DNA of 64,000 nt from NCBI GenBank assembly GCA_964439265.1, contig CAYTOA010000007.1:39749-103748 (forward strand), written 5' to 3'. The stretch's first letter is position 1. Every line of letters begins with the position of its first letter. The notes below the pieces were generated by a model. That model ran no database searches and was not told the origin of the DNA. It was given only the letters and a program-made list of their open reading frames with translations. Both the position numbers and the translations under genes were made by a program. Source of the stretch: JAGVPT01 sp964439265 (GTDB lineage: Bacteria; Bacteroidota; Ignavibacteria; UBA10030; UBA8401). Of this stretch, positions 10,891-19,629 are shown in pieces.

Positions 10891-11796
10891 ATGGCGTATA
10901 ATCGAAACCAGTACAATAACTATTACCGCCCGAGCTTCTTCGGCGGATTCAGTTTTTTCCCCCCTGTCATCAAGGCATTGCTCCTTTCGAATATCGGAGT
11001 ATTCCTCGCCACATTCTTCTTGGGAAATTTCCGAGTCGGCGAGTATTCGCTTTCTCTTCTTTTCACTGAATGGTTCGCTCTCCTCCCGCTGGGACAGGGA
11101 TTTCAAATATGGCAATTGTTCACGTACCTGTTCATGCACGCGGGTTTCAGCCACATCTTCTTCAATATGCTTGCCCTCTGGATGTTCGGAATGGAACTGG
11201 AGAATACGTGGGGATCGCGAAAATTCCTGACATACTATTTGGTGTGCGGCGTCGGGGCCGGATTGGCAAATCTCCTCGTTGCTCCGTTATTTACATCTGT
11301 GGGACCGACGATCGGGGCGTCGGGGGCGATTTACGGCGTGTTGCTGGCGTTCGGATTGATTTTCCCGGACAGATTGATTTTCGTTTACTTCTTTATTCCC
11401 CTTAAAGCGAAATATTTTGTGGTTCTTTATATGGTGATCGAATTTGTATCTGTGGGGAGTGCTGACGGCGTCGCTCACTTTGCCCATCTCGGCGGTGCGG
11501 TCGTCGGATTTATCTATCTTCTTGCAGACGGCTTCCGTTTTTCACGCACAATAAGTTCGGGGCGCGCACGGAACGTTTTTGCGGGGTGGACTGCGCCCAA
11601 GCGTTCTAACGAGAACTACGACAACGTCACAGAAGCTCAGGTCTATGATATCAAAGACTATCAGCAAAAAGAGGAAGCTCAGGTGACCCAGCAGCGCATC
11701 GATGATATCCTCGACAAAATAAGTAAAGCAGGATACCAGAGCCTGAGCGATGAAGAGAAGAAAATGTTGTTCGAAGCGAGCAAAAAGTTAAACTAA
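10891..11796 (+). CDS. Rhomboid-family intramembrane serine protease with C-terminal cytoplasmic tail
   Basis: The 301-aa protein has six or seven hydrophobic segments between residues 25 and 212. The rhomboid signature is complete: HIFFNMLALW with Asn92 as oxyanion residue, GASGAIYG with the nucleophile Ser144, and VAHFAHLGG with the catalytic His199. It would cleave transmembrane substrates within the inner membrane. The N-terminus is Tyr/Asn-rich. The tail from about 215 to 301 is hydrophilic and ends in a small helical domain (DDILDKISKAGYQSLSDEEK) that occurs at the C-terminus of many FCB rhomboids. AAAGGAG lies upstream of the ATG. ispG follows after 16 bp. Confidence 0.93.
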   Translation: MAYNRNQYNNYYRPSFFGGFSFFPPVIKALLLSNIGVFLATFFLGNFRVGEYSLSLLFTEWFALLPLGQGFQIWQLFTYLFMHAGFSHIFFNMLALWMFGMELENTWGSRKFLTYYLVCGVGAGLANLLVAPLFTSVGPTIGASGAIYGVLLAFGLIFPDRLIFVYFFIPLKAKYFVVLYMVIEFVSVGSADGVAHFAHLGGAVVGFIYLLADGFRFSRTISSGRARNVFAGWTAPKRSNENYDNVTEAQVYDIKDYQQKEEAQVTQQRIDDILDKISKAGYQSLSDEEKKMLFEASKKLN

Positions 11797-11812
11797 TAGT
11801 CTTGAATCTTCT

Positions 11813-12943
11813 ATGGATACGTTATTGCCAATACTTGAACAGCCCCGGGCAGAAGAACCTCAGCACGTTCATTACAAAGTCGGTGTGCGGCGGAGAACCC
11901 GTCAGGTCAATATCGGCGGTGTGAAGGTGGGAGGAGGAGCGCCGATCTCCGTTCAGACTATGACGAAGACAAAGACTGACGACATTGCGGGGACCGTCGC
12001 ACAGATCAGGGCCGCGGCGAATGAAGGCTGCGATATTGTGCGTGTGACGGTGAACGATAAAGAAGCCGCCGAGGCAATGGCGGAAATTGTCCGGCAATCG
12101 CCGATTCCCGTCGTTGCGGATATTCATTTCAATCATGTCTTCGCGTTGAAGGCGATCCAGGCGAATGTTGCGAAGGTACGGATCAATCCCGGAAATATCG
12201 GCTCAAAAGATCGGATCCGCGAAGTATTGACCGCGGCAAAAGATAAAGGAATCCCGATTCGCATCGGCGTGAATTCGGGTTCGCTTGAAGAAGATATTCT
12301 CGAGAAACATGGATATCCGACCGCGGAAGCATTGTACGAAAGCGCCATGCGTCATGTCGGAATCTGCGATGAGTTTGATTTCCGTGACGTCATTATTTCC
12401 GTAAAATCCACCGACGTCCGGCTGATGATCGAAGCGTACCGTTTGGTCGCAGCCCGCACGGATATTCCCCTGCATCTTGGCGTTACCGAAGCGGGGCTCA
12501 CCCGGGTTGGAACAATCAAATCCGCGGTCGGTATTGGGACCTTGCTCGCGGAAGGGATTGGCGACACCATACGCGTTTCACTTACCGATGAACCGGTGAA
12601 GGAAGTTGAAGTAGGAAAGGAGATCCTTTGCTCGCTGGGCCTTGCGTCGCGGAACATCGAACTCATCGCATGCCCGACGTGTGGCCGGATCGAAGTCGAC
12701 CTCTTTAGCATTATGGCCCAGTTGGAAGAACGGCTGAAAGGCGTTAAAAAGCCCGTCAAGATCGCCGTGCTCGGCTGCGTGGTCAACGGACCCGGTGAGG
12801 CAAGCGAAGCGGACATCGGTATCGCAGCCGGGAAAGGCGTGGCCATTCTTTACCGCAAAGGAGAGATGATAAAGCGAGTGAAAGAAAGCGAGATCGTGGA
12901 TACGATCGTCGAAGAAGTGGCGAACTTTACGCCAAAAGTGTAA
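11813..12943 (+). CDS. ispG: 4-hydroxy-3-methylbut-2-en-1-yl diphosphate synthase (flavodoxin)
   Basis: IspG is the 4Fe-4S enzyme of the MEP isoprenoid pathway that converts ME-cPP to HMBPP. The N-terminal TIM barrel shows SVQTMTKTKT, VVADIHFNH and VRINPGNIG. The C-terminal cluster domain shows CPTCGR near 290 and GCVVNGPGEA near 330, giving the three Cys and one Glu cluster ligands. At 376 aa it is the short, two-domain bacterial form without the central insertion that some FCB bacteria carry. The ATG sits 16 bp behind the rhomboid stop, so the two are likely co-transcribed. ispE, another MEP gene, is also in the window (27.3 kb). Confidence 0.96.
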   Translation: MDTLLPILEQPRAEEPQHVHYKVGVRRRTRQVNIGGVKVGGGAPISVQTMTKTKTDDIAGTVAQIRAAANEGCDIVRVTVNDKEAAEAMAEIVRQSPIPVVADIHFNHVFALKAIQANVAKVRINPGNIGSKDRIREVLTAAKDKGIPIRIGVNSGSLEEDILEKHGYPTAEALYESAMRHVGICDEFDFRDVIISVKSTDVRLMIEAYRLVAARTDIPLHLGVTEAGLTRVGTIKSAVGIGTLLAEGIGDTIRVSLTDEPVKEVEVGKEILCSLGLASRNIELIACPTCGRIEVDLFSIMAQLEERLKGVKKPVKIAVLGCVVNGPGEASEADIGIAAGKGVAILYRKGEMIKRVKESEIVDTIVEEVANFTPKV

Positions 12944-13018
12944 GAAGAACAAACACTGCGTCAAAGGATATTGCTGTTGTGACCTGCATGGGGAGTAATT
13001 CTGTTTGAGATCAAAATG

Positions 13019-13051
13019 GCGGGCTGATAAAAATCAGCAGCCGAAATTTTT
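13019..13051. terminator. Weak hairpin between convergent ispG and anti-sigma genes
   Basis: GGCTGAT and ATCAGCAGCC pair imperfectly around AAAA and are followed by GAAATTTTTGGGG. It lies between two converging genes and could end transcription from ispG. Confidence 0.35.
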
Positions 13052-13069
13052 GGGGAAGAATCTACTTCA

Positions 13070-13630
13070 TCACGACTTCAGTTTCAAAAATCTCCTTCCG
13101 AACACTCTGTCGGCTGCGACAAGCACGCCGACGCTCAATGCAATAATAAAAACAGTTTTCCACAACTGCGCGCTGCCATCCTTTTCCAAAGATTGAACGA
13201 TCGTCGATGTTCCGTTTGCGTACGATTGTATTCCTTTCTCGTATACTTCCGATAACGGTGTCACGACGTTAGTGATTGACGTCGAACCATCGTCCGTTTG
13301 GCCGCTTGCTGCCGAAACCCTGGATATTGCGAGCCCGATAACGGCGAGCACCACAATCATGGCCACAATACTTCCCAATTTGCCGAGAAGCCTCAAGAAC
13401 AACGGATCGCGTCCGGGCGATACCACATTCACCATGACACGTGCGGCCAATCGATCCGGGGCCTTGATGAGCGGTTCGGATTTAATTAGGCGTCGCGTTG
13501 AATTTTCCAACTCAACACTTCGTCGGCAGCGGGCGCACTCTGCCAAATGTGACGCTACATCAGCGGCCGGCCCTTTGCCAAGCCGGTTGTCAATAAATTC
13601 AAAAAGCACTGCAGTTGTTGGGTGGTTCAT
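13070..13630 (-). CDS. Zinc-finger anti-sigma factor, membrane-bound
   Basis: The 186-aa product has the H-x3-C-x2-C zinc motif of anti-sigma factors (His28, Cys32, Cys35 in HLAECARC) in its N-terminal cytoplasmic domain. A transmembrane helix follows at about 84-102 and a second hydrophobic segment near the C-terminus (about 158-175). It should bind and hold the ECF sigma factor encoded just upstream until a signal arrives. Its ATG overlaps the sigma stop codon (ATGA, 13627-13630), a classical sign of translational coupling. The part between the two membrane segments is Ser/Thr-rich and probably periplasmic. I chose this start over a longer in-frame one because of the overlap. Confidence 0.88.
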   Translation of the reverse strand: MNHPTTAVLFEFIDNRLGKGPAADVASHLAECARCRRSVELENSTRRLIKSEPLIKAPDRLAARVMVNVVSPGRDPLFLRLLGKLGSIVAMIVVLAVIGLAISRVSAASGQTDDGSTSITNVVTPLSEVYEKGIQSYANGTSTIVQSLEKDGSAQLWKTVFIIALSVGVLVAADRVFGRRFLKLKS

Positions 13631-14211
13631 CGAGCAAACTCCTTGATCCCGATTCGTCGAATGATGCAATCGCGTAGTATGGCGCGAGCCCGGAACAACC
13701 GTGCCTTCACGGTCCCTAACGGCGCTCCGGTGATCGTAACAATCTCTTCGTAGCTTAAGTCGTCGAGGTAAAACATTGTGGCGATACCGCTATACAGTGG
13801 AGGAAGTTCATTCAACGACTCAACGACCTGCTGCCTGAACTCTTCTCCCTCAACGATAGAGTCCGGGATCTCGCTGAAATCCGGGATTTCATCATTGTGT
13901 CCTCCTTCGGTCTCTTCGGAAGATATCGATTGCAGCGGTTCTCCTCGTTTCGATAACGTTGTCGAGCACACATTAAATAGGATCCGGTACAACCATGTCG
14001 AGAATTTCGATCGTCTCTCGAACTTCCCGAGCGCATTGAACGCCCTCACAAATGCATCCTGAACAGCTTCCTCGGATTCTTCACGGTTCCTCAGCATGCG
14101 CATGGCAATCGTCATCGCTTTGTCCTTGTGCCGTTCCACAAGGTCGGCGAATGAACGTGTGTTACCGCCAAGTACCCGGTTAATGATCTCCTGGTCCGAG
14201 AGCGATCCCAT
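13627..14211 (-). CDS. ECF-type RNA polymerase sigma factor
   Basis: The 194-aa protein has region 2 (FADLVERHKDKAMTIAMRMLRNREESEEAVQDAFVRAF, residues about 21-58, with the AEEAVQD-like core and the STWLYRI segment) and region 4 (LPPLYSGIATMFYLDDLSYEEIVTITGAPLGTVKARLFRAR, about 137-177) joined by an acidic linker. There is no region 1 or 3, so it belongs to the extracytoplasmic-function class. It is coupled to the zinc anti-sigma gene by a 4-base overlap. The divergent region upstream holds an inverted repeat that may be its autoregulated promoter or operator. Confidence 0.95.
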   Translation of the reverse strand: MGSLSDQEIINRVLGGNTRSFADLVERHKDKAMTIAMRMLRNREESEEAVQDAFVRAFNALGKFERRSKFSTWLYRILFNVCSTTLSKRGEPLQSISSEETEGGHNDEIPDFSEIPDSIVEGEEFRQQVVESLNELPPLYSGIATMFYLDDLSYEEIVTITGAPLGTVKARLFRARAILRDCIIRRIGIKEFAR

Positions 14212-14263
14212 CAGTATATGCGCACTGTGTGCATACTATCTTAGACTTCAAATTCGCCCCCGG

Positions 14264-14297
14264 GGTTGCGCAAAAAATCTTTCCGTTTTACGCAACC
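14264..14297. promoter_or_regulatory. Inverted repeat in the divergent sigma/membrane-protein region
   Basis: GGTTGCG (14264-14270) and CGCAACC (14291-14297) are perfect 7-bp arms around a 20-base AT-rich spacer, between the ECF sigma gene and the divergent membrane-protein gene. ECF promoters often contain an AAC core in the -35 box, and each arm offers GCAACC on one strand, so it may be a pair of divergent ECF promoters or an operator. Confidence 0.35.
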
Positions 14298-14368
14298 TTG
14301 CATTCGAACTACAGGTCAAAGATAGCAAAGAGGTCAACGAAGGTCAATCAACTAATAAGGAGGATGCC

Positions 14369-14722
14369 ATGCAAGAAGGACTTTTGGTTCCTATCACGAT
14401 GTTCGTCTCTGTAGCAGTTGTTTCATGGAAACATATCGACAGCAGGCACAGAGAACGGACGGCAATTATCGAAAAAGGGCTGAACCCAACTGATTACATG
14501 CAGCTGTACAAGCACCAATCGTATGCGATATCCCCATTGTCGAACTTGAAATGGGGCCTGGTGGCGATCTTTGCCGGATTGGGAACGCTCACTGCTGAGA
14601 TTCTCACGAATTGGTACCATTATGCTGAAGGAGCGATTTTTCCGGGCGTGATTCTCGTCTTCGGAGGAATAGGTTTGATCCTCTTCTATCTTGTCGCATC
14701 AAAGAAGATGAAGGATCTTTGA
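14369..14722 (+). CDS. Small integral membrane protein (DUF6249-like)
   Basis: The 117-aa product has three hydrophobic stretches: 5-18, about 54-72 and about 83-103. Between the first two is a charged segment HRERTAIIEKGLNPTDY; an R-x-x-x-IEKGL box followed by two TM helices is common in small FCB membrane proteins encoded beside ECF sigma factors. Function is unknown. AAGGAGG (14357-14363) lies ahead of the ATG, which makes this start clear; upstream in-frame codons run antisense through the sigma gene. It is divergent from the sigma/anti-sigma pair and shares their intergenic inverted repeat, so it may be part of that regulon. A strong terminator follows. Confidence 0.72.
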   Translation: MQEGLLVPITMFVSVAVVSWKHIDSRHRERTAIIEKGLNPTDYMQLYKHQSYAISPLSNLKWGLVAIFAGLGTLTAEILTNWYHYAEGAIFPGVILVFGGIGLILFYLVASKKMKDL

Positions 14723-14757
14723 TCACCTGTTTCACAATGAATTGAATTATCTCTCTG

Positions 14758-14809
14758 GGCGGTCCGCACAATTGCTTTGATCCCCTTTTTTGTGCGGGCC
14801 GTCTTTTTT
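14758..14809 (+). terminator. Rho-independent terminator
   Basis: The arms 14758-14771 and 14790-14803 pair over 14 positions with one mismatch and one G-U pair (core CCGCACAA/TTGTGCGG), followed by six T. It closes the small membrane-protein gene. Confidence 0.85.
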
Positions 14810-14816
14810 GTCGTTG

Positions 14817-14842
14817 GAACACGAAGATCGTACATCGTGTTC
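14817..14842. repeat. 8-bp inverted repeat GAACACGA/TCGTGTTC
   Basis: Perfect arms at 14817-14824 and 14835-14842 with a ten-base spacer, just behind the terminator and about 135 bases before the YmdB-type gene. No T-run follows. It might be an operator or part of a small dispersed repeat. Confidence 0.3.
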
Positions 14843-14977
14843 ACACCGACCCTGCTCACTTCGGTTGACAAGACGTCACATCGTGCCGGGGTGAGATAGT
14901 TCTTTTATTTGACCTCAATTTCTTCTATATTTCTTGCGTAGGATTTTTTCATAAAATTTCACGCAAGGAACAGCATT

Positions 14978-15772
14978 TTGCCCGCCCAATTGAATATCCT
15001 TTTTATCGGCGATATCGTCGGCAAGCCTGGGCTTGAGATGACGACAACGATCCTGAAGAGCCTTCTCGAGAAATACCGCATCGATTTTTGCGTCGCCAAC
15101 GGCGAAAACCTTACCGACGGCAAAGGTTTATCCGAGGAGGATGCGAAGAAGCTTTTTGACATCGGCGTTCACGTCATCACATCCGGCAATCACGTATGGG
15201 ATCGATGGGATTCCCGCAAAGTGCTCGGAGGGAACAGAAACATTCTGCGCCCGATGAACTATCCTCGCGAGAACTCAGGGAACGGTTTTGTGGTCTATGA
15301 TCTGGAAGCGAAAGGGAAGGTCGGGGTTCTGAACGTTCAGGGGAGGACGTACATGCAGCCGCTGGACGATCCGTTCAAAACCGTTGACTGGGTGTTGGGA
15401 AAGATCAATGAGCAAACGAAAATTTCACTACTCGATTTCCATGCCGAAGCCACCGCGGAAAAGATCGCAATGGGATGGTATGTCGACGGCCGGGTGAGCG
15501 CACTTGTTGGAACGCATACTCATACACCAACGGCGGATGCAAAGATCCTTCCGCGCAGCACTGCGTACATTACCGATGTTGGGATGTCGGGACCCTACGA
15601 CTCGGTGATTGGGATGAATAAAGAGCAGGCGATCCACCGCTTCCTGAAACAAACCCCGCATAAATATGAGACGGCGACCAATGACGTTCACCTATGCGCC
15701 GTTGTGATTGAAGTGGAAACGGAGACGGGCCGAGCACTGCGAATTGAGCAGGTCATTTTTCCGAAGTTCTGA
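14978..15772 (+). CDS. YmdB-type metallophosphoesterase (2',3'-cyclic nucleotide phosphodiesterase family)
   Basis: The 264-aa protein belongs to the TIGR00282/YmdB family. Metal ligands are visible in LFIGDIVGKPG (Asp), VANGENLTDGKG (Asn, Glu), TSGNHVWD (Asn, His), LDFHAEATAEK (His, Glu) and GTHTHTPTAD (His pair). In Bacillus the homologue hydrolyses 2',3'-cyclic nucleotides and affects RNA turnover and biofilm genes; the role here is inferred from the family. The start is a TTG at 14978 with AAGGA eight bases upstream, directly preceding the first beta strand (LNILFIGD); no ATG is available in a suitable place. folD lies about 100 bp downstream. Confidence 0.93.
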   Translation: MPAQLNILFIGDIVGKPGLEMTTTILKSLLEKYRIDFCVANGENLTDGKGLSEEDAKKLFDIGVHVITSGNHVWDRWDSRKVLGGNRNILRPMNYPRENSGNGFVVYDLEAKGKVGVLNVQGRTYMQPLDDPFKTVDWVLGKINEQTKISLLDFHAEATAEKIAMGWYVDGRVSALVGTHTHTPTADAKILPRSTAYITDVGMSGPYDSVIGMNKEQAIHRFLKQTPHKYETATNDVHLCAVVIEVETETGRALRIEQVIFPKF

Positions 15773-15780
15773 AAGCTGGT

Positions 15781-15838
15781 GAATGGTGAAATGTGAAAAG
15801 TGAGAAAGAGACTCATCGTACTTCTCACATCTTACCCT
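15781..15838. repeat. Imperfect inverted repeat between the YmdB-type gene and folD
   Basis: The stretch reading ATGTGAAAAGTGAG and, further on, TACTTCTCACATCT are near-complementary, with a purine-rich strand rich in GTGA/GAA. It has the look of a small dispersed intergenic repeat; no other full copy is in this window. Confidence 0.3.
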
Positions 15839-15875
15839 CGAATTCAGAGCCTTCTACTACAAGAGATTAGTCACC

Positions 15876-16772
15876 ATGTCAGCACTCATTATCGACGGAA
15901 AGAAAATAGCCGAAGAGATCCGGAACGAGGTCAAGGAGTCGGCAGCGCAGTTGAAGCGCCGAACGGGAATCGTACCCGGCCTTGCCTTCATCCTGGTCGG
16001 TGAAGATCCGGCTTCGCAATCGTACGTCAGAAGCAAGGGGAAGGCATGCGAAGAATTGGGCTTTTACTCGGTCACGGAGAAATTGGCTGACTCAATTCCT
16101 GAAGCAAAAGTTCTCTCGATGATCGACGCGTTCAACAACGATCCGAAAATACACGGCATCCTTGTTCAGCTCCCCCTTCCGAAACACATCAACGAACAGA
16201 AAATTATTGAGGCCATTTCCCCACGTAAAGACGTCGACGGGTTCCATCCAATCAGCGCGGGAAGAATGATGGTTGGTGCCGAGACATTTTATCCATGTAC
16301 TCCCGCGGGTATCTGGGAACTCCTCAAACGAAGCTCGTTGAACCCTTCAGGCAAGCACGTCGTCGTCGCTGGACGAAGCAATATCGTCGGCAAACCGATC
16401 GCCAATATCCTTTTGCAGAAGAAAGAATGGTGCAATGCGATCGTAACAGTTGCGCACACTGCCGCCTCTGACCTCGGTTACTACACCCGCCAGGCCGACA
16501 TTCTGATCGTCGCGATAGGGAAGGCCCGTGCCATTACAGCGACGATGGTGAAACCGGGGGCAGTTGTCATCGACGTGGGCATCAATCGCGTCACGGATAG
16601 TTCGACGAAAACCGGACATCGGCTCGTTGGCGACGTTGATTTTGACACAGTGAAGGAACTGGCCGGATGGATAACACCGGTACCCGGCGGCGTAGGACCG
16701 ATGACGATCGCAATGCTCATGGTGAATACGCTGAAATCAGCTGATCCCTCCCGAAATTTCACGAACGGTTGA
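15876..16772 (+). CDS. folD: Bifunctional methylenetetrahydrofolate dehydrogenase/cyclohydrolase
   Basis: FolD interconverts 5,10-methylene- and 10-formyl-tetrahydrofolate with NADP in the cytoplasm. The 298-aa sequence has the substrate motif SYVRSKGKACEELG with the catalytic Tyr and Lys near 49-53, the QLPLPKHI stretch, KDVDGFHP with the conserved Asp near 122, the dinucleotide motif VVVAGRSNIVGKP near 165, and the closing PVPGGVGPMT loop. All key segments are intact. The central ATVxxxHS segment is slightly expanded (CNAIVTVAHTAASDLGYY), as in many FCB enzymes. The ATG follows GATTAGTCACC, a weak ribosome site. Confidence 0.96.
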   Translation: MSALIIDGKKIAEEIRNEVKESAAQLKRRTGIVPGLAFILVGEDPASQSYVRSKGKACEELGFYSVTEKLADSIPEAKVLSMIDAFNNDPKIHGILVQLPLPKHINEQKIIEAISPRKDVDGFHPISAGRMMVGAETFYPCTPAGIWELLKRSSLNPSGKHVVVAGRSNIVGKPIANILLQKKEWCNAIVTVAHTAASDLGYYTRQADILIVAIGKARAITATMVKPGAVVIDVGINRVTDSSTKTGHRLVGDVDFDTVKELAGWITPVPGGVGPMTIAMLMVNTLKSADPSRNFTNG

Positions 16773-16819
16773 AACCTTTCGACGGTTACACTATCTAATT
16801 TTCAGGATCATAGATCTTG

Positions 16820-18670
16820 ATGAAAGTCATTCCATCTCTGATATTGCTGTTTGCCGTTTGTTTCCGTGCGCCTGCCCAATCTCAGGAAGCAGTGAACAAG
16901 TTTCATCTTGCTCAAAGTTTTGAACAAGCAGGTGAGTATGACCGTGCGTGTAAAATATACGAAGACCTTGCACGCAGCGACTCGCTGAATTATGTGTATT
17001 TCGACGGCCTGCGGCGATGTTATGAACAATTAAAAAACTACGATAAAGCGATCGCTCTGAGTCTCCATCGGCTGGCTATTCAGCCGCGGGACATCAACAT
17101 CACGGCGACGCTGGGGGCGCTTTATTATAAGTCGGGAGACGAAGCTCGCGCGGATTCAGCATGGAACGCAGCGATCGCCATCCTTCCGAAAAGCACGACG
17201 AGCTACACCGTCGTCAGCACGGTCCAATCGGACAACCGCCTCTTCGAAAAATCGATCGCCACATATCTGCAAGGAAGAAAAGAGATCGGCGAGCCGACGC
17301 TGTTTGTCGGGGAACTCGCGATGCTGTATTCGCTGACGATGAAGTATGCGGAAGCAACCGGCGAGTACTTGACGATGCTCTCGCTCAACGAGCATGAACT
17401 TGACATCGTCGAATCACGGTTAGCGGGCTTCACTGCGAAAGAGGAAGGCCTCGCGGCTGCAACAAAAACAGTCGACGAAGCGGTCAAACGGCAATCCAAG
17501 AGTGTCGTGTTTCAGCGTCTACTCCTCTGGCTCTACATGGAAGGAAAGCAGTTTGAAAAGGCGTTCGATGTCGCCAAAGCAGTAGATGCGTCGAGCAGTT
17601 CGAACGGAGTCGAGATGCTGTCGTTTGCCGACTTGGTGTTCAAGGAAAAAGCGTACGACGTTGCTGTTAAAGCGTACCGGTATTCAATCGAGAAATATCC
17701 AACGATGCTCCAGATCCCGAACGCAAAATTCGGCATTGCGCGCGCGGTCGAAGAGCTTGGACGAACTGCCGATACGGTGAACGGCCTCTCGAAAACCTCC
17801 GGTGCATTTATCTCGGAGTCACAACCCGGGTACCACGGGGCGATGGAATTATATATTTCACTTGCGAAAGAATATCCGAGGTCTGAGGTAAGCGTTCAGG
17901 CGCTGTACCGGGCAGGGCTGATGCAATATCAGCGCTATTTTGACCTCGATGGAGCAATGGAGATCCTCGACTCTCTGCTGATGCTCCCGCTTGCCCAACG
18001 CATGTATCCGGCTATTCTTGAAACCACGGGCGAGATCAACGTCGCGCAAGGGAAACTCGATAAGGCATCCCGGCGGTATTCCGGCGTTTTGTTATCCCCC
18101 TTTTCGCTCCCGGAAGAAAAGACGCACGCGCGGTATCGATTGGCGGAGATCCAGTATTTCCAGTCAAATTTTGACAGCGCATCGTCCATGTTGCAGGAAA
18201 TCGCGCTCGCTCTTTCTGACGACGAGTCAAACGATGCACTTCTGCTTCTTCATTTTATCAAAGAAAATCAAGCGGGTTATGGCGGCGCACTAAAGGAATA
18301 TGCCCGCGCCGCCTTGCTCGAACGCCAGAAAAAATTTTCGGAGGCAATTCCGGTGTTGACGTCGATCGTCCAGGGTTTTGCCGATGCCCCTCTCGTTGAA
18401 AGTGCGCTTATCAGGAAGGCGGAGCTTTCAGTTGTTCTCGGTCAGAATAATGACGCTCTTGCCTCGTACCAAAAGCTCCTCTCCGATTATCCGAAGAGTA
18501 TTTTTCGCGACAAAGCGCAGTTCGGCATCGGCTCGATATATCAGTTCCAATTGAAGGATAAAGACAAAGCAATTCGTGCGTATGAGGAACTGCTGGCGTC
18601 GTACCCGAATTCGTTATTGATTGAACAATCCCGTAAACGAATTCGAGAGTTGCGGGGGGACGTTTTGTAA
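16820..18670 (+). CDS. Secreted tetratricopeptide-repeat protein
   Basis: The 616-aa product opens with a signal peptide (MKVIPSLILLFAVCFRAPAQS, cleavage expected after about residue 20) and then consists almost wholly of helix-turn-helix TPR-like repeats from about 25 to 610, with recognisable A-x3-Y and Y-P-x-S turns such as YEELLASYPNS at the end. It is probably periplasmic or outer-membrane associated and scaffolds other proteins; the repeat type resembles the BamD/YbgF-like end region (AQFGIGSIYQFQLKDKDKAI). No enzymatic domain is seen. The TTG at 16817 could add one Met; I prefer the ATG at 16820. The beta-barrel-like gene downstream has its own promoter candidate. Confidence 0.85.
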   Translation: MKVIPSLILLFAVCFRAPAQSQEAVNKFHLAQSFEQAGEYDRACKIYEDLARSDSLNYVYFDGLRRCYEQLKNYDKAIALSLHRLAIQPRDINITATLGALYYKSGDEARADSAWNAAIAILPKSTTSYTVVSTVQSDNRLFEKSIATYLQGRKEIGEPTLFVGELAMLYSLTMKYAEATGEYLTMLSLNEHELDIVESRLAGFTAKEEGLAAATKTVDEAVKRQSKSVVFQRLLLWLYMEGKQFEKAFDVAKAVDASSSSNGVEMLSFADLVFKEKAYDVAVKAYRYSIEKYPTMLQIPNAKFGIARAVEELGRTADTVNGLSKTSGAFISESQPGYHGAMELYISLAKEYPRSEVSVQALYRAGLMQYQRYFDLDGAMEILDSLLMLPLAQRMYPAILETTGEINVAQGKLDKASRRYSGVLLSPFSLPEEKTHARYRLAEIQYFQSNFDSASSMLQEIALALSDDESNDALLLLHFIKENQAGYGGALKEYARAALLERQKKFSEAIPVLTSIVQGFADAPLVESALIRKAELSVVLGQNNDALASYQKLLSDYPKSIFRDKAQFGIGSIYQFQLKDKDKAIRAYEELLASYPNSLLIEQSRKRIRELRGDVL

Positions 18671-18674
18671 GGGC

Positions 18675-18705
18675 TTGACATCAATGCTTCTGCTGTGTAC
18701 CTTCC
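18675..18705 (+). promoter_or_regulatory. Promoter candidate for the 18.7-kb outer-membrane-type gene
   Basis: TTGACA (18675-18680), 17 bases, then TACCTTCC (18698-18705). The -35 box is a perfect consensus and the -10 fits TAnnTT. It begins right after the TPR stop codon; the start codon is 30 bases downstream. Confidence 0.45.
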
Positions 18706-18734
18706 TTAATGAATCAATTGTGGAGGATGGGTCT

Positions 18735-19412
18735 ATGAAAAGCGTGATATGCGTTTGTCTCTTTGCTGCCACCAGTGCAGTCTTTGCGCAGGGGTCATAT
18801 CCGTTGGGCGATGATCAGGTCCGTTCTGAAATGACTTCGACTGAGCTCCACTTAAGTCAATCGAACAGCCGCGCTGATTTCGGGATTACAACCGGTTTTG
18901 CGGGCTTTAAGATTGACGGCATTGCGCGGCAGGGCGTCAGCATCGATCTCCACGCGCTTCTCGCCAGAGTCTCTCCGATACGCTTCGAGTTTAATGCCGG
19001 GGTGGTCCTTTACAATACTCCTTATGAAAGCGGGCAGGGACCGATGTATTCTCCGTTTATTTACCAATCGAACGTTTACGGTGCAAATCAATTTGACCAA
19101 CCTCGGGGGAGTATCGACTTTGCACTCGAGTATATTGGCGGCGACGTGCTCTACTATCTTTCCGACGGAAAGATTCGACCATATGTCGCGGCGGGAGTGA
19201 AAGCCGTTTCATGGCAGATGAATGAAGGATTAGCCGGAACACTTTCGCCGTCGTTCCGTGCAGGAATCGAACTTGCGATGGGTTCTTCCTTCTCAGGATT
19301 TGCGGAAGCACGGTATATGTATGGATTTCCGAACTTATTGAATCAATATTCATCGTCGTTGAAGTACGTTACGGATGTAGCCTTCGGCGTTTCGTTTGCA
19401 CCTCAGCTGTAA
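18735..19412 (+). CDS. Putative outer-membrane beta-barrel or periplasmic protein
   Basis: The 225-aa protein has a signal peptide (MKSVICVCLFAATSAVFAQG, cleavage after about 19). The rest alternates short amphipathic strands rich in Gly, Tyr, Phe and Ser, with a repeated 'FxAGxxLY' flavour and a terminal strand TDVAFGVSFAPQL ending in an aromatic/hydrophobic pattern, as in small outer-membrane barrels (OmpW/opacity-like). No named family is certain. GGAGG (18722-18726) precedes the ATG. Upstream in-frame codons overlap the TPR gene end and are not part of it. The preceding TPR protein is also exported, so the two may share an envelope role. Confidence 0.72.
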   Translation: MKSVICVCLFAATSAVFAQGSYPLGDDQVRSEMTSTELHLSQSNSRADFGITTGFAGFKIDGIARQGVSIDLHALLARVSPIRFEFNAGVVLYNTPYESGQGPMYSPFIYQSNVYGANQFDQPRGSIDFALEYIGGDVLYYLSDGKIRPYVAAGVKAVSWQMNEGLAGTLSPSFRAGIELAMGSSFSGFAEARYMYGFPNLLNQYSSSLKYVTDVAFGVSFAPQL

Positions 19413-19629
19413 ACAGCGTGATAGGTTCTTCTCTCCCGATTCCCCGGACGGAAGATAATAGTTTGGGACACTACTGTTCTTTTGTTGCCCTACTGCTGAT
19501 TGTCTATGATATGCAGGCTGTTCGATGATGTTCTCCGAGAAATCTCGCCCCCATCGCAATTCAAAGCGTGTCACCGGTTTTCGTTAAGCTTGGAATGATA
19601 GCCACAGGAAACAATGCCGGATTGAATCA

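Noticed and set aside
14866..14910. TTGACA box upstream of the YmdB-type gene
   Set aside because: No acceptable -10 box at 16-18 bases; the TTGACC nearby also lacks one, so no promoter is called.
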